Source: Cognatilysobacter terrigena
GTDB taxonomy: Bacteria > Pseudomonadota > Gammaproteobacteria > Xanthomonadales > Xanthomonadaceae
Reading direction: 5' to 3'
Assembly: GCF_004361065.1 (NCBI RefSeq)
Contig: NZ_SELT01000003.1
Span: 1-64,000, forward strand
DNA: 64,000 bases
The notes under the pieces were generated by a model. That model was not told the DNA's origin. It saw only the letters and a list, made by a program, of their open reading frames with translations, and did no database searches. The position numbers and the translations under genes were made by a program. Below, one piece after another: positions 46,102 to 54,877 of the stretch; positions within the stretch are counted from its first letter, which is position 1, and every line of letters begins with the position of its first letter.

Positions 46102-49100
46102 ATGTCCCATACCAGCCGCCTGCGGCTGTCCAAGCTGACGCTTGGCCTGTTCACCGCCCTTGCCGCCGCCAATGCGTTCGCGCAGAGCACGTCCGCCGGT
46201 GTCGGCGGTACCGTCACCGATGCAGGCGGCCGGCCTGTCGCCGGTGCGGACGTCTCCATCGTCCATGTGGAATCGGGCACGGTGAGCCACGTTACGACTG
46301 ACGCCAATGGGCGCTATGCGGCGCGCGGACTTCGCGTTGGCGGTCCGTACACGATCACCGTCACGCACGACGGTCAGAAGGACGTCGAGAACAACATTTA
46401 TCTCGAGCTGAACTCCGCCGCGAACGTCGATGCCAAGTTGGGTGGTAGCTCGACGCAGCTCGATACGGTGGTGGTGACGGGCGCACGTCTCGCGGCGACC
46501 TTCAACCCGGATAACAAGGGCGTCGGTACGTCGGTCAGCGGCCGCAAGCTGGAGACTGCGGTCAGCGGCAATCGGTCGATCGATGACATTGCTCGCCTCG
46601 ACCCGCGCATTACCGTAACGGACCAGAACGACGGTTCGATCTCGGTCGCCGGTCAGAACAACCGCTACAACAACATCAGTGTCGACGGCCTGTCCCAGAC
46701 GGACCCGTTCGGCCTGAATGCCAACGGCCTCCCGTACACGAGTTCGCCGATCTCGGCTGACACGATCGCGGCGTACGACATCAAGGTTGCGGACTTCGAC
46801 GTAACCTCCGATTCGGTTGGCGCAAACATCAACGCCGTCACGAAGTCCGGTACGAACGACTTCCACGGATCGGTGTACTACGCACTGAGCAATGCCAGCA
46901 ACATGGTCGGCCGCCTGGGGGGGCCGGAATACAAGGGCTACGATCAGAACACCACGAAGGGCTTCACCTTCGGTGGTCCGCTGTTGCGTGATCGCCTGTT
47001 CTTCTTCACATCGTACGAAGATCAGGAAATCACGAACATCGCGGGCGTGGGTACGGACGCAATCAGCTCAGGAAAGTTGACGCAAGCGCAGGCGGACTCC
47101 GTCGCGTCTGCCTTCAAGCAGATCGGTGTGGATCCCGGCACGCAGATCCAAGCCAACCTCGCCGACAAGCGCTACATCGCCAAACTCGACTGGAACATCA
47201 GCGAGAATCAGCGCGCCTCGTTTACCTATCAGCGGACGAAGGAAACCAAGCCAACGCCGTACAGCTCGTACGCGAAAGACTATAGCGTCATTGAGCCGAG
47301 CAATTGGTATACGGTTGCGAGCCAGACTGACAACTATGCGCTGCAGGTCTTCAGTGACTGGACCGAGAACTTCAGCACGGAGCTGAAGATCGGCTACCAG
47401 AAGTACAACGCGAACACCGGTGCAGCTCTCGACCAGCCGGAAGTCTATGCCTGCTTCACGGCCGTCGCGAGCAACTGCCCGAATAACCCCGCCAATATTT
47501 CTTCGAGCACCCCGTGGGTCATTGCGGGCGAGGATCGCTTCCGTCACGAGAACAGCGTGGCTAGCAAGCGCCTGACCGGTACTCTTTCGGGCATCTGGTA
47601 TGTCGGCGATCACCGCGTGAAGGGTGGTGTGGATTTCGTCAGCAACGAGATCGCCAACGTGTTCGGCCAGCTGCTGCATGGTTCGTACGGCTTCTACGAC
47701 AAGAACGGTAACGGCACGCCGGTCGACGAGATCCTTGCCAAGAACTACGGCACGTTCGTCAAGAACGTTATTCCGAACGGCGTTGACCTCAACACGTTCG
47801 CTGGTGCGTGGAAGTACACACAGGTCAGCCCGTTCCTGCAGGACACGTGGCAGGTCAACGACCGACTGTCGATCGTCTACGGCGTTCGCGCCAACTTCCC
47901 GAAGGCAGACCACGCGCCGCCGGTGGCGGGCTACCAGCTCACCGCCCAAACGCTGCCGAACGGCCAGTACAACCCCGCCAACCCGATCCAGCCGGGCGTG
48001 TGGGAGCACTACTACGGATATCCGTCGAACACGACGCTTGGCTCAAGCAACCGCGTCATCGAGCCGCGCTTCGCGTTCAACTACAGCTTCGATACCCCGC
48101 GTCAGCTTCAATTGCGTGGTGGTCTGGGCCTGTTCCAGAGCACGCCGCCGTACGTGTGGTTGACAAATCCGTACACGAACAATGGCGTTGTTTCGTCTAA
48201 GCAATACACCGGCACCAACCCGGTGACTGATCCGTTCAGTGCTGATCCCTACAATCAGCCTGGCGTCCAGTCGAGCGCGATTCCTGCGGGCGTCTGTACG
48301 CGTGGCGGCAACTGCCAGATCGACGTGTTGGATCCGAACTTCAAACTTCCGAGCGCGTGGAAGTTCAGCCTCGGTCTCGACGGTGAGCTGCCGTGGTGGG
48401 GCTTGGTCGGCACCGTCGAGTACATGCACATCAAGAACAAGAACGCGATCGCGTACTTGCTCCCGAACGTAGGCACCCCGAAGGGCACACTGCCTGACGG
48501 CCGCCTGTCGTACTGGCAGACCTATCCGAACGCGAACCCGGCGCAGATCGGTAACGGTTCGAACAACGGCGCGTACCCGGAGCTCAATACACGCTCGACT
48601 CTGCTTACGAACACCGATCTCGGTGGCTCTGACTCGCTCACATTGAGCGTCGGCCGGTCGATGCCGAAGGGCTTCAGCGGCAATTTCAGCGTCACCTACA
48701 CGCGCAGCACCGAGGTCAACTCAGGAAGTAGTTCGCAGGCGTATTCGAACTACAACTATGTGCCGCGCATCAACCCGAACGAGATTGTCAACGCACCGTC
48801 GCGCTACGACATTCCGCTGTCGGTGAAGACGTCGCTGAGCTGGGACCATGCGTTCTTCGGCGACAACCGGACAACGATCAGCCTGTTCTATAACGGCCAC
48901 AGCGGTCAGCCGTATAGCTGGGTGTTCGGCACCGACGTAAACGGCGATGCTGTCGGTACTAACGTTGACCTTGCCTACATCCCGCTGGTTAACGATCCGA
49001 TCGTCACGTACAAGGCGGGGACGACAGCTGCGCAGATCAACGCGTTCCAAGAGTTCATCTCGCACGATCCTTACTTGCAGTCTCGTCGCGGTCAGATCGC

Positions 49101-49443
49101 GGAACGCGGTCAGTCCCGCCAGCCTTGGGTCAACCAGCTGGATGTCGGCTTTCAGCAGGAGTTCCCGGGTTTCGTCGCGGGCAATAAGTTCGTGGTTCGG
49201 CTCGATATCTACAACTTCCTCAACTTCCTGAACAAGGATTGGGGTACGCAGGAAGGCTTGGGCTTCTTCGGTACTCGCCGCCTCGCAAACGTCGCCGACG
49301 TCGCGAATGGTCAGTACGTCTACGACCTGGGCACGCCCGCCTCGCCGTCGTTGCAGAACTTCGGCATCTATGACACGTATACGAATCCGCAGCGCGTCGT
49401 CTCCCGCTGGCAGGCTTTGTTTACGGTCAAGTACAAGTTCTAA
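46102..49443 (+). CDS. Oar-like TonB-dependent receptor
   Basis: 1113 residues. A signal peptide (about 1-27, ANAFAQ) precedes a carboxypeptidase-regulatory-like beta-sandwich (about 30-110), then a TonB-box-like DTVVVTG near 127. The plug contains NRYNNISVDGLSQTD, and the long beta-barrel ends with an aromatic terminal YKF. The regulatory domain plus size places it with Oar-like receptors, a large expanded group in Xanthomonadaceae of unknown substrate. The ATG at 46102 is the first with a proper signal peptide; a GTG-like frame upstream opens at 46063. A 154-base leader holds no clear operator. Ends at a strong terminator. Confidence 0.85.
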   Translation: MSHTSRLRLSKLTLGLFTALAAANAFAQSTSAGVGGTVTDAGGRPVAGADVSIVHVESGTVSHVTTDANGRYAARGLRVGGPYTITVTHDGQKDVENNIYLELNSAANVDAKLGGSSTQLDTVVVTGARLAATFNPDNKGVGTSVSGRKLETAVSGNRSIDDIARLDPRITVTDQNDGSISVAGQNNRYNNISVDGLSQTDPFGLNANGLPYTSSPISADTIAAYDIKVADFDVTSDSVGANINAVTKSGTNDFHGSVYYALSNASNMVGRLGGPEYKGYDQNTTKGFTFGGPLLRDRLFFFTSYEDQEITNIAGVGTDAISSGKLTQAQADSVASAFKQIGVDPGTQIQANLADKRYIAKLDWNISENQRASFTYQRTKETKPTPYSSYAKDYSVIEPSNWYTVASQTDNYALQVFSDWTENFSTELKIGYQKYNANTGAALDQPEVYACFTAVASNCPNNPANISSSTPWVIAGEDRFRHENSVASKRLTGTLSGIWYVGDHRVKGGVDFVSNEIANVFGQLLHGSYGFYDKNGNGTPVDEILAKNYGTFVKNVIPNGVDLNTFAGAWKYTQVSPFLQDTWQVNDRLSIVYGVRANFPKADHAPPVAGYQLTAQTLPNGQYNPANPIQPGVWEHYYGYPSNTTLGSSNRVIEPRFAFNYSFDTPRQLQLRGGLGLFQSTPPYVWLTNPYTNNGVVSSKQYTGTNPVTDPFSADPYNQPGVQSSAIPAGVCTRGGNCQIDVLDPNFKLPSAWKFSLGLDGELPWWGLVGTVEYMHIKNKNAIAYLLPNVGTPKGTLPDGRLSYWQTYPNANPAQIGNGSNNGAYPELNTRSTLLTNTDLGGSDSLTLSVGRSMPKGFSGNFSVTYTRSTEVNSGSSSQAYSNYNYVPRINPNEIVNAPSRYDIPLSVKTSLSWDHAFFGDNRTTISLFYNGHSGQPYSWVFGTDVNGDAVGTNVDLAYIPLVNDPIVTYKAGTTAAQINAFQEFISHDPYLQSRRGQIAERGQSRQPWVNQLDVGFQQEFPGFVAGNKFVVRLDIYNFLNFLNKDWGTQEGLGFFGTRRLANVADVANGQYVYDLGTPASPSLQNFGIYDTYTNPQRVVSRWQALFTVKYKF

Positions 49444-49460
49444 GCGACGCACGCAGTACC

Positions 49461-49491
49461 GAAAACGGCCGGGCTCGCCCCGGCCGTTTTC
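49461..49491 (+). terminator. Intrinsic terminator after Oar-like receptor
   Basis: A 13-base perfect stem (49461-49473 with 49479-49491, 5-base loop) ending in CTTTTG. Its GGCCGGG core resembles the hairpin at 43571-43600. Confidence 0.82.
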
Positions 49492-49530
49492 TTTTGCGGG
49501 GACGGCGCGTGCGCTAGAGTCCGCGGACAC

Positions 49531-50952
49531 ATGAACGACAAGAAGACAGCAAGCGGAATGAGCGCAGTGACCGAAGCACCCACCAGCACCATCCTTCCGA
49601 CCGTCGATGCGCGGATCTACCCGCGCAACGGTCTCGACATCCTGTCGCGCACCGAGGTCGCGCGCCTGCGCGACGCCTCGAGCGGCGGCATGCACGAACT
49701 TCTGCGTCGATGCGCGCTAGCCGTGCTGACCAGCGGCAGCACCAGCGACGACCCGCGCGCCGCGCGCGAGCTGTATCCCGACTTCGACATCCAGGTACAG
49801 CAGCAGGACCGTGGCGTCCGCATCGACCTGGTCAAGGCGCCCGCGATGGCGTTCGTCGAAGGCGAACTCATCCAGGGTGTCGCCGAGCTACTCGCCGCCG
49901 TGGTGCGTGATCTCGCGTACACCGCGATCGAGCTCGGCCACGACTGCAATCGCGATCTCGAGAGCAGCGACGGCATCACCGACGCCGTGTTCGGCCTGCT
50001 GCGCAATGCACGCGTTCTGACGCCGGGCGACCCGAATCTCGTCGTCTGCTGGGGCGGTCACTCCATCAATCGCGATGAGTACCTCTACACCAAGCAGGTG
50101 GGCTACGAGCTCGGCCTGCGCGGCATCGACATCTGCACGGGCTGCGGCCCCGGCGCGATGAAGGGCCCGATGAAGGGCGCGACCATCGCGCACGCGAAGC
50201 AGCGCCGTCGTCGCATGCGTTACATCGGCATCACGGAGCCCGGCATCATCGCCGCCGAGTCGCCGAACCCGATCGTCAACCACCTCGTGATCATGCCGGA
50301 CATCGAGAAGCGCCTCGAGGCGTTCGTCCGCATGGCGCACGGCATCATCGTGTTCCCGGGCGGCGTCGGCACGGCGGAGGAGATCCTCTACATCCTCGGC
50401 ATCCTGCTGCGTGAGGAAAACAAGGATCTGCCGTTCCCGCTGATCCTCACGGGTCCGACTGCGTCGGCGCCGTACTTCGAGCAGATCGACCAGTTCCTGC
50501 GGCTCACGCTGGGCGAGGCGGCGACGTCGCGTTACGAAATCATCGTCGGCGACCCGGCTGAAGTCGGGAAGCGCATGTCCAAGGGCCTGCGCCGCGTTCG
50601 CGAGCATCGCATCGCGCATCGCGATTCGTTCTTCTTCAACTGGTCGGTCGACGTGCCGCTCGCGTTCCAGCGTCCATTCGTGCCGACGCACGAGGCGATG
50701 GCGTCTCTCGACCTGCACCACGGTCGCAAGCCGCATGAACTGGCGGCGGATCTCCGCCGTGCGTTCTCGGGCATCGTCGCCGGTAACGTGAAGGAAGACG
50801 GCATCCGCCGCGTGGAAGAGCACGGCCCGTTCGAAATCCATGGCGACGTCGACATCATGCAGGCGCTCGACGCGCTGTTGCGTGCGTTCGTCGAACAGCA
50901 CCGCATGAAGATCGCGGGCGACTATCGACCGTGTTATCGCGTGGTGACCTGA
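49531..50952 (+). CDS. ppnN: Nucleotide 5'-monophosphate nucleosidase (LOG family)
   Basis: 473 residues with the three-part layout of E. coli PpnN/YgdH: an N-terminal DUF4478-like part, a central LOG domain with GCGPGAMKGPMKGA and the nucleotide-binding FPGGVGTAEEILYIL near residues 275-290, and a C-terminal DUF3412-like part. PpnN cleaves nucleoside monophosphates to base and ribose-5-phosphate and responds to (p)ppGpp. The ATG at 49531 or a second one at 49558 (MSAVTEAP) could be the start. It is convergent with the sensor-kinase gene, overlapping it by 19 bases. Confidence 0.93.
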   Translation: MNDKKTASGMSAVTEAPTSTILPTVDARIYPRNGLDILSRTEVARLRDASSGGMHELLRRCALAVLTSGSTSDDPRAARELYPDFDIQVQQQDRGVRIDLVKAPAMAFVEGELIQGVAELLAAVVRDLAYTAIELGHDCNRDLESSDGITDAVFGLLRNARVLTPGDPNLVVCWGGHSINRDEYLYTKQVGYELGLRGIDICTGCGPGAMKGPMKGATIAHAKQRRRRMRYIGITEPGIIAAESPNPIVNHLVIMPDIEKRLEAFVRMAHGIIVFPGGVGTAEEILYILGILLREENKDLPFPLILTGPTASAPYFEQIDQFLRLTLGEAATSRYEIIVGDPAEVGKRMSKGLRRVREHRIAHRDSFFFNWSVDVPLAFQRPFVPTHEAMASLDLHHGRKPHELAADLRRAFSGIVAGNVKEDGIRRVEEHGPFEIHGDVDIMQALDALLRAFVEQHRMKIAGDYRPCYRVVT

Positions 50953-52031
50953 GTTCGCGAGTTTGCCGGGCGAGGGCGGGGCAGGCGGACGGTGGCGACG
51001 TAGTGTTCGCCGACCGTCTGCGTTTCGACACGCCCGGCACCATTGGTAAGCGCATCCACGCGCGCCTGCGCAGCACGAACGCCGACGCCGTGCCCCGGCG
51101 TCGAGCGCTCGCTTCCGAGCACCAGTGGGCTGCGCACGCGAATCAGGATCCAGTCGGGATCCGACTCGAGCGCGATGTCGACCGTTCCTCCGCGTTCGAC
51201 GCGTTCGATGCTGTGATGGATCGCGTTTTCGACGAGAGGTTGCAGCGATAGCGCAGGCACTTTGACGCGTGGCAATTCCGGCGGCAGCGACCATTGCACG
51301 CGCAGACGGTCGCCGAAACGCAAGGACTCGATATCGAGATACGCCTTCGTGATGTCGATTTCGTCGCGAAGCTCGACGACCTGAGGTTTTGCGAGCGCGG
51401 TGCGCACGAGTTCTGCAAGTCCCAGCAGGACGGTCTCGGCCTTGTCCGGCTGCTGATGCACCAGTGCCACCGCGGTGTTCAACGCGTTGAAGAGAAAATG
51501 GGGATGCACGCGAGCCTTCAGCGACTCGAGTTGCGCCTGCTTCGCTTCGAGAGCGAGCTGCTTCGATCGCCAGTGGTTCTGGAGACTGAGCAGTCCTAGC
51601 GAACCCGCGATCGCGACGATCCCCACGGAGCGCCAAACGAGCGAATGCCATTCGCGGGGAGAGAGTTGGACGACAGGCTCGAAGACGTACCGCGTCACGA
51701 CCGCGACGACGACCGTGCTCGCAAGCATCAGGCTGAAAGCGATGTACGCGGCGGTCGGAGCCGGCAGTGGCGCCAAGGGGCGCCGCGCGACGTAAAGCGA
51801 GATCACCGTGAGCAGTACGACGACCTGTGTCGCAAGAGAGACCACCGCGAAGCGATCCAGCATGTTCGGCGTTTCGAGCGCCAGCGTCAGGATCGCGGCC
51901 AGAAACTCCCCGGCGACCATCACCGCCAGCAGCGTGCGGGTGTCACGCCATAGCAGAGGCAGGGCGTTTTCGTGCGGCGTATCACGGTCCGACGCCGCGG
52001 CCGCGCGGCGGCTGGATTTGTCAGGGTTCAA
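50934..52031 (-). CDS. LytS/AlgZ(FimS)-like sensor histidine kinase
   Basis: 365 residues. Four or five membrane helices at the N-terminus (about residues 32-160), a short coiled coil, then the LytS-type kinase domain with HPHFLFNALN (phospho-accepting His near 193), the N-box LVENAIHH and a C-terminal glycine box GHGVGVRAAQARV. Such kinases normally pair with LytTR response regulators; none is encoded beside it. It starts at a TTG preceded by GAGG. It is divergent from the type IV minor-pilin operon, suggesting a FimS-like role, which is inference. The 3' end overlaps convergent ppnN. Confidence 0.83.
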   Translation of the reverse strand: MNPDKSSRRAAAASDRDTPHENALPLLWRDTRTLLAVMVAGEFLAAILTLALETPNMLDRFAVVSLATQVVVLLTVISLYVARRPLAPLPAPTAAYIAFSLMLASTVVVAVVTRYVFEPVVQLSPREWHSLVWRSVGIVAIAGSLGLLSLQNHWRSKQLALEAKQAQLESLKARVHPHFLFNALNTAVALVHQQPDKAETVLLGLAELVRTALAKPQVVELRDEIDITKAYLDIESLRFGDRLRVQWSLPPELPRVKVPALSLQPLVENAIHHSIERVERGGTVDIALESDPDWILIRVRSPLVLGSERSTPGHGVGVRAAQARVDALTNGAGRVETQTVGEHYVATVRLPRPRPANSRTQVTTR

Positions 52032-52131
52032 TGGGCGCCTCGTTCATACCCGAAATGCGACCGCCGGTCTCGAAGTCCTTGCCGTGGACCGGGACGGCCC
52101 TAGCATGTCCATCAGGAGAAAAGGGGACGTC

Positions 52132-52680
52132 ATGCGGCACCATACAGCCAGAGCGCGCGGGGCAGCAGGGTTCACGCTGATCGAACTGATGGTGACGGTC
52201 GGCGTCATGGCCATCCTCGCCGCGATCGCGTTTCCGAGCTTCCAGGGCGTCATGCGCTCTAACCGGCTTGCCACGACAACGAACCAGGTGCTCGGTGCGC
52301 TGGCGCTGGCGCGGGCCGAAGCGATTCGCAATACCCGCGGCGCCGGTGTCTGCCCCAGCACGGACGGCTCGTCCTGCGCATCCAGCACGAATTGGACCAC
52401 TGGCTGGCTCGTGTGGTCGGACGTCAACGGCAACGGCACGTACGACGGTTCAAGCACCGATACCGCGCTTCGCTTCGTGCAGGGAAATCCCAAGGTCACC
52501 ATTACGGGTCCGTCCGGCGCCGCCGCTGTGCGTTTCGACGCGCGCGGTCGCCTTGCCAACACCGCGCAGACCATCACCCTTCAGCCTGACACGTGCGGCT
52601 CGCAGGCTCTGCGCCGCACGCTGACCATCAGCGCGACAGGCCAGGTGCGCAAGAACGGGAGTCTCGCAGCATGTTCGTAA
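52132..52680 (+). CDS. fimU: Type IV pilus minor pilin, FimT/FimU (GspH) type
   Basis: 182 residues. A prepilin leader ends in G before FTLIELM (GAAGFTLIELMVTVGVMAIL), followed by the GspH-like segment AEAIRNTRGAGVCPSTDG and a disulfide-like CG...AACS end. Minor pilins prime pilus assembly and join the tip complex. The ATG at 52132 follows AAGGGGAC; an earlier in-frame ATG at 52105 is possible. First gene of the operon fimU-pilV-pilW-pilX-pilY1-pilE. FimT versus FimU cannot be decided firmly; the position suggests FimU. Confidence 0.87.
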   Translation: MRHHTARARGAAGFTLIELMVTVGVMAILAAIAFPSFQGVMRSNRLATTTNQVLGALALARAEAIRNTRGAGVCPSTDGSSCASSTNWTTGWLVWSDVNGNGTYDGSSTDTALRFVQGNPKVTITGPSGAAAVRFDARGRLANTAQTITLQPDTCGSQALRRTLTISATGQVRKNGSLAACS

Positions 52681-53168
52681 GTCGCCGCCGTCGAGCCACG
52701 TCCCCGGATCGCGCCCAGCGTGGCTTCAGCCTGATCGAAGTGATGGTCGCGGTGCTGATCCTCGCGATCGGCTTGCTCGGTTTTGCGTTGATGCAGACCA
52801 TGGGCATACGTTTCGCAGAGAGTTCCAATTACCGAACGCAGGCGATCAATTTGGCGTACGACCTCCTGGACCAGATGCGCGCGAATCGTCTGCTTGCTGC
52901 TCAGTACCAGAACGCCACGTTTGCAAGCGGCACGGCGCCGGCCGCCTGCGCGCCGCCGACGGGCACGGTCACCATCGCGACGCGCATCACCGACTGGCAG
53001 TGTCGCGTGCGTTTGGCCTTGGGCGACGGAGCGTCGGCGTCGGTGACCTACAACAACGGACAGGCGACCGTGACGATCAATTGGGACGATCAGCGTTGGG
53101 AAGCGAACTCGGCACGCAAGACCGGCACATTCAATACCGGGCAGGTCAGCTTGGGGACCCAACTGTGA
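52671..53168 (+). CDS. pilV: Type IV pilus minor pilin PilV
   Basis: 165 residues. The leader ends RG before FSLIEVMVAVLILAIGLLGFA, then MQTMGIRFAESSNYRTQAINLAYDLLDQMRANR, the PilV hallmark. It is part of the priming complex with PilW, PilX and PilY1. The ATG overlaps the fimU stop by ten bases; pilW starts as GTGA in its stop. Confidence 0.9.
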   Translation: MFVSRRRRATSPDRAQRGFSLIEVMVAVLILAIGLLGFALMQTMGIRFAESSNYRTQAINLAYDLLDQMRANRLLAAQYQNATFASGTAPAACAPPTGTVTIATRITDWQCRVRLALGDGASASVTYNNGQATVTINWDDQRWEANSARKTGTFNTGQVSLGTQL

Positions 53169-54343
53169 CGGCCCGGGTTAAGCGCGCCCGAGGTTTTTCG
53201 CTGATCGAGCTCATGGTCGCACTGTTGATCGGTGCGATTCTGACGATCGGCATCGTGCAGGTGTTTTCCGCTTCGCGTACCTCGTACGCCATGGTGGAGG
53301 GCATGAGTCGGGTGCAGGAGAACGCGCGCTTCGCAGTGGATGCGCTGGAGCGTGACCTGCGCATGGTCGGTCACTACGGTTGCGTGAACGACCAGTTTCG
53401 ACTGATGACCACGGGTGAACTCAATTCCCATTTCGCGACCACCGGTGCGCTCGACTTCAATCGTTCGATCCAAGGCTACGAAGCGACGAATACCGGGCCG
53501 GGGAACACGCTGAACTTGGCGTCGCCGACAGCGGGCTGGTCGCCGGCGCTGCCAACGTGGATCACGTCGCTGAACCCTGCGCCCGCCGCTGGCAGCGACG
53601 TCATCGTCTTGCGCTATCTGACGCCCGAAGGCATTCCCGTCACCGGGTTTGGCACATCAGGCACCGACGTCACCTTGTCCGTCGATTCGAGCAAGTGGTC
53701 GGTCCTCACGCAGAACGGTGTCGCGAACCCCGCCTTGTTCGGGGTCGCCGATTGCACCAATGCCGACATCTTCGAGGCGAAGGCTGTGGCCGGCGGCGTC
53801 GTGACCACGGGTGCCGGTGCGCTGAACACGACTGCGATCGATTTCGCCAGTCGATACACCGCAAGCCCTGCCGGCCAGACGGTTCTGTATCGCGCGGAAG
53901 CAGTGGCGTATTACGTCGCGAACGGTACGAACGGTCGATCGCTATATCGCGCGCGGTTTACGCCGGCGGTTAATGGCACCGCTGTGCCTGGGCCGGGCAT
54001 CGCGCCTGAAGAGCTCGTGGACGGCATCGAGACGATCCAACTCCTTTACGGTCAGGACCAGTCGACAGACGTGAATCGTCCGACCGGCCATATCGGCACT
54101 CAGGAGAAGGCCGATGCGACGGGTCTGGGCACGGTCGAAACGAATTGGCGGCGCGTCGGGCAAGTGCGTCTGGGCGTTGTCGCGGTGAGCCCGGATTCCG
54201 CAGCGGCTGGGACAACGACGTCCACCACGGACACGAACCTTCAGGTGGTGGGCGTAACCGTGACCCGCCCTGCCGATCGCCGCTATCGCGCGTTCTACGA
54301 CGCCACGATCGCACTGCGCAATCGCCTCTCGAGCACGAACTGA
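53165..54343 (+). CDS. pilW: Type IV pilus minor pilin PilW
   Basis: 392 residues. The leader RARG is followed by FSLIELMVALLIGAILTIGIVQVF, then SRVQENARFAVDALERDLRMVGHYGC, the conserved PilW block. The start is a GTG that overlaps the pilV stop. The long C-terminal region (about 240 residues) is beta-rich and variable. Part of the minor-pilin set. Confidence 0.9.
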   Translation: MTARVKRARGFSLIELMVALLIGAILTIGIVQVFSASRTSYAMVEGMSRVQENARFAVDALERDLRMVGHYGCVNDQFRLMTTGELNSHFATTGALDFNRSIQGYEATNTGPGNTLNLASPTAGWSPALPTWITSLNPAPAAGSDVIVLRYLTPEGIPVTGFGTSGTDVTLSVDSSKWSVLTQNGVANPALFGVADCTNADIFEAKAVAGGVVTTGAGALNTTAIDFASRYTASPAGQTVLYRAEAVAYYVANGTNGRSLYRARFTPAVNGTAVPGPGIAPEELVDGIETIQLLYGQDQSTDVNRPTGHIGTQEKADATGLGTVETNWRRVGQVRLGVVAVSPDSAAAGTTTSTTDTNLQVVGVTVTRPADRRYRAFYDATIALRNRLSSTN

Positions 54344-54348
54344 ACGCC

Positions 54349-54864
54349 ATGCGAAAAACCCCTTCCATTGCGGGACGTCGGCAGCAGCGAGGCGCCGTGC
54401 TGTACGTGGCGCTCATCATGCTCGTCATCATCGCGTTGCTCGGGATCTCGGGCATGCAGGTCGCGACGATGCAGGAAAAAATGTCGTCCAACTACGTCAA
54501 TACGAACATCGCGTTCCAGAATGCGGAACAGGTCGCGCGAGGCGCTGAGTGCTATCTCGACGCGCGAGTCAACCGCACGTCAACGGCATGCGCACCCGCT
54601 TCGACACAGATCGAGGAGATCTGTCAGAGCAGTTTCGACGCGACGAGCTGGGCGAAGGGCATGGCGATGAATACGCCCGCCACTAATTCGATCAGCATGA
54701 GGTCGATCGGCAAGTGCATTTCCGGCCAGTCGAGCCTAGCGATGGGGCGCGAAGCCGAAAAGGGCGGCGATCCGAATCCCGTGTTCGAGATCACTGCGTA
54801 CGCGACCGATGACACGACAAACCCGACAGCCGATTCGGCAGTCGACACCATTTTCATGCCTTGA
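54349..54864 (+). CDS. pilX: Type IV pilus assembly protein PilX
   Basis: 171 residues. The N-terminus QQRGAVLYVALIMLVIIALLGISGMQVATMQEKM, with a glycine followed by an alanine rather than the F of ordinary pilins, is the PilX_N pattern, then the conserved NAEQVARGAE. The ATG at 54349 is five bases after the pilW stop. A disulfide-type C-terminal region follows (C-rich ARVNRTSTACAP to GKCISG). Confidence 0.88.
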   Translation: MRKTPSIAGRRQQRGAVLYVALIMLVIIALLGISGMQVATMQEKMSSNYVNTNIAFQNAEQVARGAECYLDARVNRTSTACAPASTQIEEICQSSFDATSWAKGMAMNTPATNSISMRSIGKCISGQSSLAMGREAEKGGDPNPVFEITAYATDDTTNPTADSAVDTIFMP

Positions 54865-54877
54865 GGCGTCTGCAGCC

